This document shows positions 1 through 5,372 of a stretch of DNA of 5,953 bases, piece by piece. Source of the DNA: an uncultured Lachnospiraceae bacterium (GTDB lineage: Bacteria; Bacillota_A; Clostridia; Lachnospirales; Lachnospiraceae); contig CACXDR010000354.1 of assembly GCA_902766415.1 (NCBI GenBank), forward strand, positions 1 through 5,953, read 5' to 3'. The translations under genes and the position numbers were made by a program. Position 1 is the first letter of the stretch. Each line of letters begins with the position of its first letter. The notes beneath the pieces are model-generated. The model was not told the origin of the DNA and did not search any database. It saw only the letters and a program-made list of their open reading frames with translations.

Positions 1-921
1 GAGGTTCCTCAGGTCCGCGTCCCGGATCCCGTCGTTCACGGAATACGCGTGCTTTTCAAGATCCCCGCAGACCGCCTTCGTGATCCCCTCGTCCATCAGG
101 GCGCCGGCGACATCGCCCGCGATGCCCTCGATCACGGCATACTTCTCCTCCGCCTCTCCCGGCTCGTTGGAGCTCGTCAGGAGGTACTCCATAAGCTCCG
201 CCTCGATGGAAAGCTTCGGGAGCGCCCGCAGGGCACGGAACGTCCACTTGTAATACGGCTGGTACGTCCGGTTCAGGAGGAAAATGACCTCCGCCGCGCT
301 TTTCACGAACTCGAACACCGCGAGCTGGGCCGCTGCCTTCTCCCCGTGCTTCAGGCACCGCTGGTAATTATACTGCCCCGACTGCGCCATCAGAAGAAGC
401 TGCCCCGCCATTTTTTTCAGCCGGATATCCTCCGGGTATTCCTTCAGCCGCCCGCGGATCTCCGTGACCTCACCGAAGCCGTCGGCCCAGAGCTCACCGT
501 TCACCGCCTCCGCGAGGGCGCTCTCCGGAACGGAAAGCCACTGCGCGTCCGTAAGGCGGCCGTCCGGGCTCCCGGTCTTTTCGGAAAAGAACTCCGCCGT
601 CCTCAGAACGCCGCGCCGCGCGCCGCCCACCGGCTGCATAAGGGAGCGCCGGAAGCCCAGGTACTCCTTCGGGAGCTTCGCGTAGGCGCGCTCCAGGCGG
701 AAGGCCGTCCTCCGGTCCACGAGCTCCTCTCCCGGGAGGAAGATGCAGAAGCCCGGCTCAAAGTCATGATCCTCCGAGACCTCGTCGTCAAAGCCGAAGC
801 ACTCCGACCCGCTGCCGGCAAGACCGACCGCAAGAAACGGAAGCACGTCCGGAAACTCCGCCTCCAGGAGGGGCCTTCCGAACTCCTCATAATATTTCCT
901 TGAAAGCTCTAGTCCCTTCAT
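1..921 (-). CDS. DUF4037 family protein, putative nucleotidyltransferase fold (3' end outside window)
   Basis: 307 codons are visible; the C-terminus lies beyond the window start. The ATG at 921-919 (MKGLELSRKYYEEFG) follows a GGGGGG Shine-Dalgarno run with 6 nt spacing. The protein matches my recollection of the DUF4037 family, whose conserved blocks include GSGSECFG, DHDFEPGF, NPVGG-like QPVGGAR, YNYQRC and EKHAYSVNDGIRD. Residues 36-39 (GSGS) followed by D51-H52-D53 fit the polymerase-beta nucleotidyltransferase signature (G-S, a gap of about 11, then DxD), where the two acidic residues would bind metal. The rest is predicted to be helical, with an aromatic-rich segment around 215-230 (NRTYQPYYKW). 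It appears cytosolic, with no signal or membrane segment. It lies 134 bp downstream of the TPR gene and is probably co-transcribed with it. The substrate is unknown. Family assignment is firm; the enzymatic role is inference from the motif. Confidence 0.85.
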   Translation of the reverse strand, partial: MKGLELSRKYYEEFGRPLLEAEFPDVLPFLAVGLAGSGSECFGFDDEVSEDHDFEPGFCIFLPGEELVDRRTAFRLERAYAKLPKEYLGFRRSLMQPVGGARRGVLRTAEFFSEKTGSPDGRLTDAQWLSVPESALAEAVNGELWADGFGEVTEIRGRLKEYPEDIRLKKMAGQLLLMAQSGQYNYQRCLKHGEKAAAQLAVFEFVKSAAEVIFLLNRTYQPYYKWTFRALRALPKLSIEAELMEYLLTSSNEPGEAEEKYAVIEGIAGDVAGALMDEGITKAVCGDLEKHAYSVNDGIRDADLRNL

Positions 922-1010
922 GATCTTCCCCCCTTCATGGCCTTCTCCACCTCGTGGCCTCCCCTGCTTAGGAACATTGCCGCATTTCTACGGGAGCTGC
1001 TCTCCGCTCC
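918..1010 (-). other. Open stretch between the TPR and DUF4037 genes, possible gene remnant or leader ORF
   Basis: The 134-bp gap between the two genes contains an open stretch in the same frame as the TPR gene. It runs from a TAG at 1013-1011 to a TGA at 920-918 that overlaps the DUF4037 start as ATGA. The last 19 codons begin with ATG at 977-975 (MFLSRGGHEVEKAMKGGRS). Codon third positions are fairly GC-rich, like the neighbouring genes. There is no clear SD before that ATG. The ATGA overlap resembles translational coupling, but it may be chance. A weak hairpin (arms 992-997 and 1006-1011, no U-tract) also lies here. I do not recognise a protein family. Confidence 0.2.
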
Positions 1011-1055
1011 CTACGAACTGTCTCTCCCCCAGATGGCCTCTCCTCCAGGCAGTTC

Positions 1056-2111
1056 TCAGCCCCGCTTGTAGATCGCTTCGGCGCGCCTCATGAGCTCCTT
1101 CGCGGCGAGGAAATAGCCGAAATACGAAAAGGTCGGCGCGCATTTCTCGCACACGAAGGCGTAGTAGCCAGGGTCCGGGGCGCCGCTCCCGTAAGACAGG
1201 CTGCCGGGGTCCGGCGCGCCTGTCCCGGGGTCGATCCCCTCCGTGAGGAGCGCGTACGCCCTGTCGAGGAGCGGAAAGATCTCTGCCTCGCTCTTCTCCG
1301 CGCCGTCCCGCCTGAGCGCCGTATCAGCCATGTTAAGGCAGGTGATCGCCTGCTCAAGGAAGCCGGCGTGCGCCCGCCCCATGACGTCCATGGCCTTCCC
1401 GAAAAGCTCCGAGGCCTCGTCAAAGCGGCCGAGCGCCGCGCAGACCAGGGCCATGTTGTTGTAAAGCCCGCCGAGCAGCTCCGGCGCGGTCCCGCTGCCC
1501 GGGGCCCGGGCGCCATCCGCCGCAGCGCTTCCAGATGCAGCACTGTTCCCGCCTGCCGGGGCCTGCTCCGCCCTTCCATCCGCCGCGGCGTTTCCTGACG
1601 CGTCGCTGTTCCCGCCTGCCGGCGCCTGCTCTGCCCTTCCGTCCGCGGACGATGCCGGCGCCCCCTCGTAGATCTTCCTCGCCCGCTCAAAAAGCGAAAG
1701 CGCGCGTTCATTCTCCCCGAAGGCATTGTACGCCGTCGCCGCGTTCACGCAGGTAGTGCCGGCGCTGACGGTCCCGCCGAAATCAAGGCGGTCAAGAAGG
1801 GAAAGCGCCGCCTCCGCGTTCGCGAGGGACTTTTCCTTCTCCCCGGTCTTCCGGTAGTGGCCGGTCAGCTCGTTCCGGAGCATCAGCTCGCCGCGGAGAT
1901 CCTGTCCGAGCTTCGCCTCCTCCAGCCAGTAAAGAAGGTGCCGCTCCGCGCCGGCATAGTCCCGCCTGCCCATGTACTCGTCCATCTTTTCGATGATCCG
2001 CTGCTGGGGGACGCTGCGGACAGCCGCATTATTCACTGCCACGCCGTAGGGCTCCTCGCAGAGGAGGCAGCGCGGCTCCAGATAATCCTCCGGTTTTAAA
2101 AAATCAGACAT
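1056..2111 (-). CDS. Tetratricopeptide-repeat protein with two CxxC pairs
   Basis: A 351-residue cytosolic protein. The ATG at 2111 follows AAAGGAAGG with a TCCG spacer. TPR-like helical pairs cover roughly 40-150 and 211-290, with a terminal helical pair at about 326-348. Recognisable repeat signatures include NAATAYNAFGENERALSLFE and NNMALVCAALGRFDEASELF. TPR arrays are protein-protein scaffolds. An N-terminal C15-x-x-C18 (RCLLCEEPYG) and a C-terminal C321-x-x-C324 (FVCEKCAPTF) could together bind a metal; that is inference. Residues 151-208 form an Ala/Gly/Pro-rich linker holding a 21-residue tandem repeat, and 296-315 carry a second short repeat (GAPDPG twice). Both look like insertions relative to related Lachnospiraceae proteins as I remember them (about 290-300 aa). 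The DUF4037 gene follows it, so this may be its partner. Function is not known. Confidence 0.85.
   Translation of the reverse strand: MSDFLKPEDYLEPRCLLCEEPYGVAVNNAAVRSVPQQRIIEKMDEYMGRRDYAGAERHLLYWLEEAKLGQDLRGELMLRNELTGHYRKTGEKEKSLANAEAALSLLDRLDFGGTVSAGTTCVNAATAYNAFGENERALSLFERARKIYEGAPASSADGRAEQAPAGGNSDASGNAAADGRAEQAPAGGNSAASGSAAADGARAPGSGTAPELLGGLYNNMALVCAALGRFDEASELFGKAMDVMGRAHAGFLEQAITCLNMADTALRRDGAEKSEAEIFPLLDRAYALLTEGIDPGTGAPDPGSLSYGSGAPDPGYYAFVCEKCAPTFSYFGYFLAAKELMRRAEAIYKRG
1167..1226 (-). repeat. Short 36-bp-period repeat inside the TPR gene
   Basis: Residues 296-307 (GTGAPDPGSLSY) and 308-317 (GSGAPDPGYY) repeat with a 12-residue period, just before the conserved C-terminal CxxC. 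At DNA level the core is GTCCGGGGCGCC against GTCCGGCGCGCC on the plus strand. It is separate from the 63-bp repeat in the same gene. Confidence 0.7.
1512..1646 (-). repeat. 63-bp tandem repeat inside the TPR gene (two full units and a stub)
   Basis: Units 1584-1646 and 1521-1583 are 63 bp each and agree at about 53 of 63 positions by eye; a 9-bp stub of a third follows at 1512-1520. They encode the 21-residue unit ADGRAEQAPAGGNS(D/A)ASG(N/S)AA. Only two residues differ between units, and seven of the ten base differences are synonymous. Confidence 0.9.
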
Positions 2112-2128
2112 CGGACCTTCCTTTCATG

Positions 2129-2143
2129 TTTCCGGGCCGGAAA
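2129..2143 (-). promoter_or_regulatory. Perfect 7-bp inverted repeat upstream of the TPR start
   Basis: TTTCCGG and CCGGAAA are separated by one base and lie between the upstream terminator and the TPR gene's SD. One arm shares bases with the terminator's U-tract. It could be a protein-binding operator, or in RNA a 6-bp hairpin with a 3-nt loop that competes with the terminator. Function is inference. Confidence 0.35.
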
Positions 2144-2179
2144 AAGGGGCCCCCGCATCAGCTGAATGCGGCAGCCCCT
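2141..2179 (-). terminator. Intrinsic terminator after the secreted-protein gene
   Basis: On the minus strand, AGGGGC-TG-CCGCAT, a 7-nt loop (TCAGCTG), then ATGCGG-GG-GCCCCT is followed directly by a run of U. The stem has two 6-bp blocks around a 2x2 internal mismatch. It ends transcription from the secreted-protein gene and lies only about 30 nt before the TPR start codon. Confidence 0.85.
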
Positions 2180-2197
2180 GTCGTTTCGTGCTGTTCC

Positions 2198-2219
2198 GGG
2201 AGCCTTCGTCCCGGCTCCC
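2198..2219 (-). other. 3' UTR hairpin of the secreted-protein gene
   Basis: GGGAGCC and GGCTCCC form a 7-bp stem with an 8-nt loop, between the stop codon at 2236 and the main terminator. No U-tract follows, so it is more likely an RNA-stability element or chance than a terminator. Confidence 0.4.
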
Positions 2220-2235
2220 CGTCATGCGGGACGCG

Positions 2236-3156
2236 TTATGCCCCGTAATGCACCATCTTGGAGATCAGGCCGTTTTCATCAAACGTAAGCCCGTCAAACA
2301 CGCCGGCATCAAGCACGCCCGCAGAATCCTTCACCGGGGTCTCGTCGCCGCCCAGCTGGAACCAGCAGGTCGCATCCGGCGCAATATAGACCGGCCCGGT
2401 AACGACTGTCGTGAACACGCCGTCATTGCTGTTGCAGAGAAGGCACGCGCCCTTCTTTGCTTCCGAATAGTAAAGCTCGCCGGTCTTCGTGTCCTTATAG
2501 AGGGCGTACTTCTCCCCGTCTTCGTCCGTATTCAGCGCGACGCACTTGTAGCTGAACTTCTCCCCGGTCTGGATATTCTTCACAGAGGTATAGACCTTCC
2601 CGCTGACGGGAGCCTCCGTGAGGATGACCGGGATGAGGAGATCCGCGCCGTTCACTTTGATCGCGCTGCCGAGATCCTCAACGGCACCGCCCATAAACCG
2701 GACGGAAAGCCCGGACATCGTGTCGCCGAAACGGTTCTCCGCGACGCCGTAGGCATCCGCGACCGCCTTCTGCGCGGCAAATGCTGCCGTAAGGGCGTTT
2801 TCTGCCGCTGCCGCCGCTGCCTCTGCTGCTGCCGCCTCGACTCCTGTGGTCAGGGTCTCGACCGCGCCGTCCTGGACCCACGCGCCGATCTCATCGACCG
2901 TAAAGCCGTCCGGGGTCGTGATGTTCGTAAGGCAGCGCCCGTCGCCCCAGAAATAATAGCACTCCGAGATGCCGTCGCCGTTGTCGTCGATCCAGAGCCA
3001 CTCTCCGGCCGCGTAGGTGCCGTCATCCTTCACGTACTTCCAGCTGTTGTCCTCATACTTCCACTCGCCGGCGAAAGCGCTGCCGGCAAGGGTAAGCGTC
3101 ATGGCTGCGGTCATGGTCAGGCCCATGGCCATCTTCATGGTCTTCTTAAGCCTCAT
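2236..3156 (-). CDS. Secreted protein with a cell-wall-binding-like repeat
   Basis: 306 residues. The ATG at 3156 follows a strong AGGAGG with an AACC spacer. Residues 1-29 are a classical Sec signal peptide: RLKK basic start, hydrophobic Met/Ala/Leu/Thr core, AFA cleavage site before GEW. Residues 30-98 resemble the aromatic wall/choline-binding repeats (CW-binding type) common in clostridial surface proteins: EWKYEDNSWKYVKDDGTYA, then GEWLWIDDNGDGISECYYF and TTPDGFTVDEIGAWVQDGAV. An Ala-rich, probably helical segment covers about 105-135. Residues 145-306 form a domain I do not recognise, with beta-like stretches and cysteines at 205, 238, 241 and 264. There is no LPxTG or C-terminal membrane anchor, so retention would depend on the repeat. 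It follows the DUF1858 gene by 95 bp and ends at its own terminator. Surface location is confident; function is unknown. Confidence 0.85.
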   Translation of the reverse strand: MRLKKTMKMAMGLTMTAAMTLTLAGSAFAGEWKYEDNSWKYVKDDGTYAAGEWLWIDDNGDGISECYYFWGDGRCLTNITTPDGFTVDEIGAWVQDGAVETLTTGVEAAAAEAAAAAAENALTAAFAAQKAVADAYGVAENRFGDTMSGLSVRFMGGAVEDLGSAIKVNGADLLIPVILTEAPVSGKVYTSVKNIQTGEKFSYKCVALNTDEDGEKYALYKDTKTGELYYSEAKKGACLLCNSNDGVFTTVVTGPVYIAPDATCWFQLGGDETPVKDSAGVLDAGVFDGLTFDENGLISKMVHYGA

Positions 3157-3173
3157 GGTTCCTCCTGTTTTTT

Positions 3174-3202
3174 CCGGAGTGCGGGACCCTCCCGTCTCCC
3201 GG
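3174..3202 (-). promoter_or_regulatory. Hairpin just before the secreted-protein SD
   Basis: On the minus strand CCGG(G)AG pairs with CTCCGG, enclosing CGGGA-GGG-TCCCG. It is followed by AAAAAAC and then the AGGAGG SD. Without a U-tract it is not a terminator. A stem this close to an SD could affect mRNA stability or translation; that role is inference. Confidence 0.4.
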
Positions 3203-3213
3203 ATATTTACCTC

Positions 3214-3232
3214 AGCGGGAGAAGCCCCCGCT
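3214..3232 (-). other. Intercistronic hairpin after the DUF1858 gene
   Basis: AGCGGG and CCCGCT form a 6-bp stem with a 7-nt loop, 20 nt past the DUF1858 stop. On the minus strand no U-tract follows, so readthrough into the secreted-protein gene is expected. The TTTATT run lies on the plus-strand side, where no gene needs it. Confidence 0.4.
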
Positions 3233-3251
3233 TTATTCGCGCCTTCCCGGC

Positions 3252-3461
3252 TCAGATCATCTTCTTCAGCTGCTCGATCAGCGTGCCGACATCCACGCCG
3301 GCCTTCTGGCTCACGTCCGCAAGTGTCGCCTTGTTGATGAGCATGGCCGCCATCGGGCTGTCAAGGATCTTGAACCTCGGATCCATCGCGATCAGCTTGC
3401 CCTTAAGATCCGGATACTTTGCAAGAATGTCTTTTACCAGCGTATCTTTCGTGAATTCCAT
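3252..3461 (-). CDS. Small DUF1858 domain protein
   Basis: A 69-residue protein that is essentially one DUF1858 domain, the small helical domain also found at the N-terminus of ScdA/RIC-type proteins. Family features visible are TLVKDILAKYPDLKGKLI, DPRFKILDSPMA, then NKATLADVSQKAGVDVGTLIEQL near the end. It lacks cysteine entirely, so it belongs to the group without the CxxC seen in some family members. The ATG at 3461 follows GGAGG with an ACACT spacer. It is cytosolic. Its own promoter lies about 65 bp upstream, and the secreted-protein gene follows in the same direction. The molecular role of stand-alone DUF1858 proteins is not established. Confidence 0.85.
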   Translation of the reverse strand: MEFTKDTLVKDILAKYPDLKGKLIAMDPRFKILDSPMAAMLINKATLADVSQKAGVDVGTLIEQLKKMI

Positions 3462-3486
3462 AGTGTCCTCCAGCTTTCTGAAACGG

Positions 3487-3499
3487 CTTCGCGCCGAAG
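3487..3499 (-). other. Small hairpin in the DUF1858 5' leader
   Basis: CTTCG and CGAAG form a 5-bp stem with a 3-nt loop, upstream of the SD and within the predicted transcript leader. Short, so possibly chance. Confidence 0.25.
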
Positions 3500-3524
3500 T
3501 GAACAGACAATAGTTGCTGCTATC

Positions 3525-3533
3525 ATTTTAGCA
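3525..3533 (-). promoter_or_regulatory. Extended -10 promoter for the DUF1858 gene
   Basis: The minus strand reads TGCTAAAAT, an extended -10 (TGnTAAAAT) in a local AT-rich patch. The -35 region at 17 nt (ATGGAA) is weak, which an extended -10 can offset. The predicted start near 3518 gives a leader of about 57 nt. It sits after the transporter's terminator, so the DUF1858/secreted-protein unit is probably independent. Confidence 0.55.
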
Positions 3534-3600
3534 CAGTTCGCCGCAATTTCCATAGTTTCCGGAAAGATCGGGCCTGCCCGCGCTTCCGAAAAAACAGCAC

Positions 3601-3614
3601 GGCGGAGGACCGCC
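3601..3614 (-). terminator. Possible backup terminator after the transporter
   Basis: GGCGG-TCCT-CCGCC is a 5-bp stem with a tetraloop, followed after 6 nt by a run of six T (minus strand 3594-3589). A wider GCGGAG/CTCCGC pairing (3631-3636 with 3602-3607) is an alternative fold. The gap before the U-run makes this weaker than the main terminator. Confidence 0.35.
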
Positions 3615-3676
3615 CGCGGGCAGAAGAACGCTCCGCAAAACAGGAAAAGCCCGCGGGCACCGAACGGCCCGCGGGC
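3612..3676. repeat. Three copies of the palindrome GCCCGCGGGC
   Basis: Identical 10-bp palindromes lie at 3612-3621, 3649-3658 and 3667-3676. The first and third share a 14-bp identity (through AGAA). Any two copies can pair with each other in RNA, and each is self-complementary. Confidence 0.9.
3645..3676 (-). terminator. Intrinsic terminator of the NSS transporter gene
   Basis: On the minus strand, GCCCGCGGGC (3676-3667), an 8-nt loop, GCCCGCGGGC (3658-3649), then TTTT. A 10-bp all-GC stem, 35 nt after the transporter stop codon. The U-tract is short but the stem is very strong. Confidence 0.75.
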
Positions 3677-3711
3677 AGAAAACAGTCAGAAGGCAGGAGC
3701 ATCAGCCGCCC

Positions 3712-5076
3712 TTACATGGAGATCAGTCCGAGCACGCTCCCCACCGAGCAGAACAGGATGACTGCGAGGAAGAACGGGCAGAGATACTTGATCATGAAAT
3801 CGAAGACCGGACGAAGCTTAAACTCCTTCCCGCCCTTCATGACCTCCTCCGCGATGGCGTCGACGCCGGTCACGCGGATCAGGAGAAGGCAGGTCGCGAT
3901 CGCCGCGATGGGCATCATCACGGAGTTCGTTATAAAGTCAAAGAAGTCAAGGAACTGCATGCCGCCGATCGTGACGTTCCCGAGCGGGCCGTAGCCTAAG
4001 GAGGACAGCGTCCCGAGAAGGATCATTTCAACTCCTACAAGCACCGTGGACTTCTTTCTGTCCCAGTGGAGCTCGTCCTCAAACGTGGAGACCGCGCTTT
4101 CCGTGAGGGCGATCGCGCTGGTCAGCGCCGCGAACAGGACAAGGACGAAGAACAGGGTCCCTGCGATCCCCGGGAAGGAAAGGCTGTCAAGCACCTTCGG
4201 GATAGTCACGAACATGAGTGCCGGGCCCGCGTTCAGCGCCGCCGGGTCGCCGCCCGAGAAGGCGAAGACCGCCGGAATGATCATAAGCCCCGCGAGGATC
4301 GCGATCCCGGTATCGAACACCTCGACGTGAAGGGTCGCGCTCTCGATGGAGACATCGTCCTTCATATAGGAGCCGAAGGTCACCAGAATGCCCATCGCGA
4401 TGGACAGCGAGTAGAACATCTGCGTCATCGCCTGGACCACCGTCATCCACGTGAAGTGGGAAATGTCGGGGACCAGGAAGTACTTCACGCCGGCCATGGC
4501 GCCCGGCATGGTCATGGCGTAGACCGCGATGACCACGGCGATCACAAGGAGCACCGGCATCATGAACCTTGAAACGCGTTCTATCCCGTTCTGCACGCCG
4601 AGGTAGATGATCACAAGGACCGCCGCCGCGAATACGCAGAACCAGAGCTCCGCCTCATAGCCGCCCGTGATGAAAGACGTAAAATACCCGTCCTCCGCGA
4701 CCGCCATGGCATTCCCGCGGACGTACTCGACCAGGTACTTCAGCACCCAGCCTCCGATCACGGAATAATACGGCACGATCAGCATGGGAATGACCGCGTT
4801 GATCCATCCGGCTGACGAGAACTGCCATCCGTGCCCGAAGGTGTGGAAGGCGCCGACCGGGCTCTTCTTCGTCATGCGGCCCAGCGCCGTCTCCGCGACG
4901 ATCATCGTGTAGCCGAAGGTGACTGCGAGGATGATATAAATAAGGAGGAAAATGCCTCCGCCGTGCTTCGCGGCGAGGTACGGGAACCTCCAGATATTCC
5001 CCAGGCCGACGGACGCGCCGGCCGCGGACAGCACAAAGCCGATCTTGCCCGAAAAGCTGCTTCGTTTCTTTTCCAT
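3712..5076 (-). CDS. Sodium-dependent transporter, NSS/SNF family (LeuT fold)
   Basis: 454 residues from the ATG at 5076, an inner-membrane sodium-coupled symporter probably importing an amino acid. TM1 carries the family hallmark GLGNIWRFPY (24-33), the unwound substrate/Na+ site. TM6 has QMFYSLSIAMG (about 219-229). TM8 has LTSAIA, whose T319/S320 match the LeuT Na2 ligands T354/S355. About 11 membrane segments are visible, ending at residue 451, as in short bacterial NSS members (Tyt1, MhsT) rather than 12-TM LeuT. The start at 5076 (MEKKRSS) has AAGGGG seven nt upstream. The ATG at 5118 has no SD and sits at a predicted transcription start. A LysR-type gene lies upstream in the same direction, suggesting local control. 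The family is certain; the substrate cannot be read from sequence. Confidence 0.95.
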   Translation of the reverse strand: MEKKRSSFSGKIGFVLSAAGASVGLGNIWRFPYLAAKHGGGIFLLIYIILAVTFGYTMIVAETALGRMTKKSPVGAFHTFGHGWQFSSAGWINAVIPMLIVPYYSVIGGWVLKYLVEYVRGNAMAVAEDGYFTSFITGGYEAELWFCVFAAAVLVIIYLGVQNGIERVSRFMMPVLLVIAVVIAVYAMTMPGAMAGVKYFLVPDISHFTWMTVVQAMTQMFYSLSIAMGILVTFGSYMKDDVSIESATLHVEVFDTGIAILAGLMIIPAVFAFSGGDPAALNAGPALMFVTIPKVLDSLSFPGIAGTLFFVLVLFAALTSAIALTESAVSTFEDELHWDRKKSTVLVGVEMILLGTLSSLGYGPLGNVTIGGMQFLDFFDFITNSVMMPIAAIATCLLLIRVTGVDAIAEEVMKGGKEFKLRPVFDFMIKYLCPFFLAVILFCSVGSVLGLISM

Positions 5077-5125
5077 TGCTCTATTCCCCTTTTCTAACTT
5101 TGGCGCCGGAGCGCGCATAAATGCT

Positions 5126-5134
5126 ACTATACCA
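5126..5134 (-). promoter_or_regulatory. Extended -10 element upstream of the transporter (candidate P2)
   Basis: The minus strand reads TGGTATAGT, an extended -10 (TGn then TATAGT, 5/6 to consensus). It would start transcription near 5119, right at the upstream ATG at 5118, which argues against that ATG as a start. The -35 is poor. Confidence 0.5.
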
Positions 5135-5148
5135 CAAATGCTTTAAAA

Positions 5149-5177
5149 ATCCTATGAAAAGAGGCAAATCATTTCAA
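5149..5177 (-). promoter_or_regulatory. SigA-type promoter upstream of the transporter (candidate P1)
   Basis: Minus strand: -35 TTGAAA (5177-5172), exactly 17 nt, -10 TAGGAT (5154-5149). The start would be near 5142, giving a leader of about 66 nt. It is in the AT-rich stretch 5132-5225, which stands out from the GC-rich genes. It overlaps a pair of CCTAT motifs 30 bp apart that could be regulator sites. Confidence 0.5.
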
Positions 5178-5226
5178 TAACCTATAAGAAATACCGAAAC
5201 ATTCCAAATCTGTATCTTAGAACGCA

Positions 5227-5372
5227 TAATGGGCCACCGCAGACCTCACTTGCAGTCTTCTTATGCCTCCCTGCTGTCTTCTTATGCCTCCCTGCGGCCT
5301 TCTTATGTATCACCGCAGGCTTTCCCTTATGGCTTCTCCGCGGACCGTCTTATGCCTCCCCGCAGGCCTCCT
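5227..5372. repeat. Degenerate 21-24 bp tandem array at the LysR 3' end
   Basis: On the plus strand, units starting TTATG begin at 5261, 5282, 5303, 5327 and 5350, with a more diverged unit near 5227. The 5261 and 5282 units agree at 19 of 21 positions; the rest share TTATG and a CCGCAGG-like core. Periods are 21, 21, 24 and 23 bp. The last unit covers the LysR stop codon. There are no unique spacers, so it is not a CRISPR array. The array and the AT-rich promoter zone make up the whole 5077-5349 gap. Confidence 0.75.

Noticed and set aside
49..903. 284-codon plus-strand ORF
   Set aside because: Antisense to the DUF4037 gene, which has conserved family motifs. No SD and no recognisable protein features.
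2962..2988. EF-hand or dockerin calcium loop in the secreted protein (DDNGDGISE)
   Set aside because: The stretch falls inside the wall-binding-like repeat, where DGNGDG-type loops are common; there is no paired EF-hand or second dockerin loop.
3214..3237. Plus-strand intrinsic terminator (hairpin followed by TTTATT)
   Set aside because: No plus-strand gene precedes it; the T-run is short and interrupted.
2188..3513. 441-codon plus-strand ORF
   Set aside because: It is antisense to the secreted protein and DUF1858 genes, both of which have SDs and family features. It spans a terminator and promoter region and its translation is Arg/Leu-rich, as GC-rich shadow frames are.
4066..4572. His/Arg/Asp-rich plus-strand ORF
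   Set aside because: Antisense to the transmembrane part of the NSS transporter; its composition is what the reverse of hydrophobic codons gives.
5077..5118. Upstream start for the transporter adding 14 residues (MRAPAPKLEKGNRA)
   Set aside because: No SD, at a predicted transcription start, and the extension is unlike the family N-terminus; MEKKRSS at 5076 has a good SD.
5227..5372. CRISPR-like array
   Set aside because: Units are directly adjacent and degenerate, with no unique spacers and no cas genes nearby.
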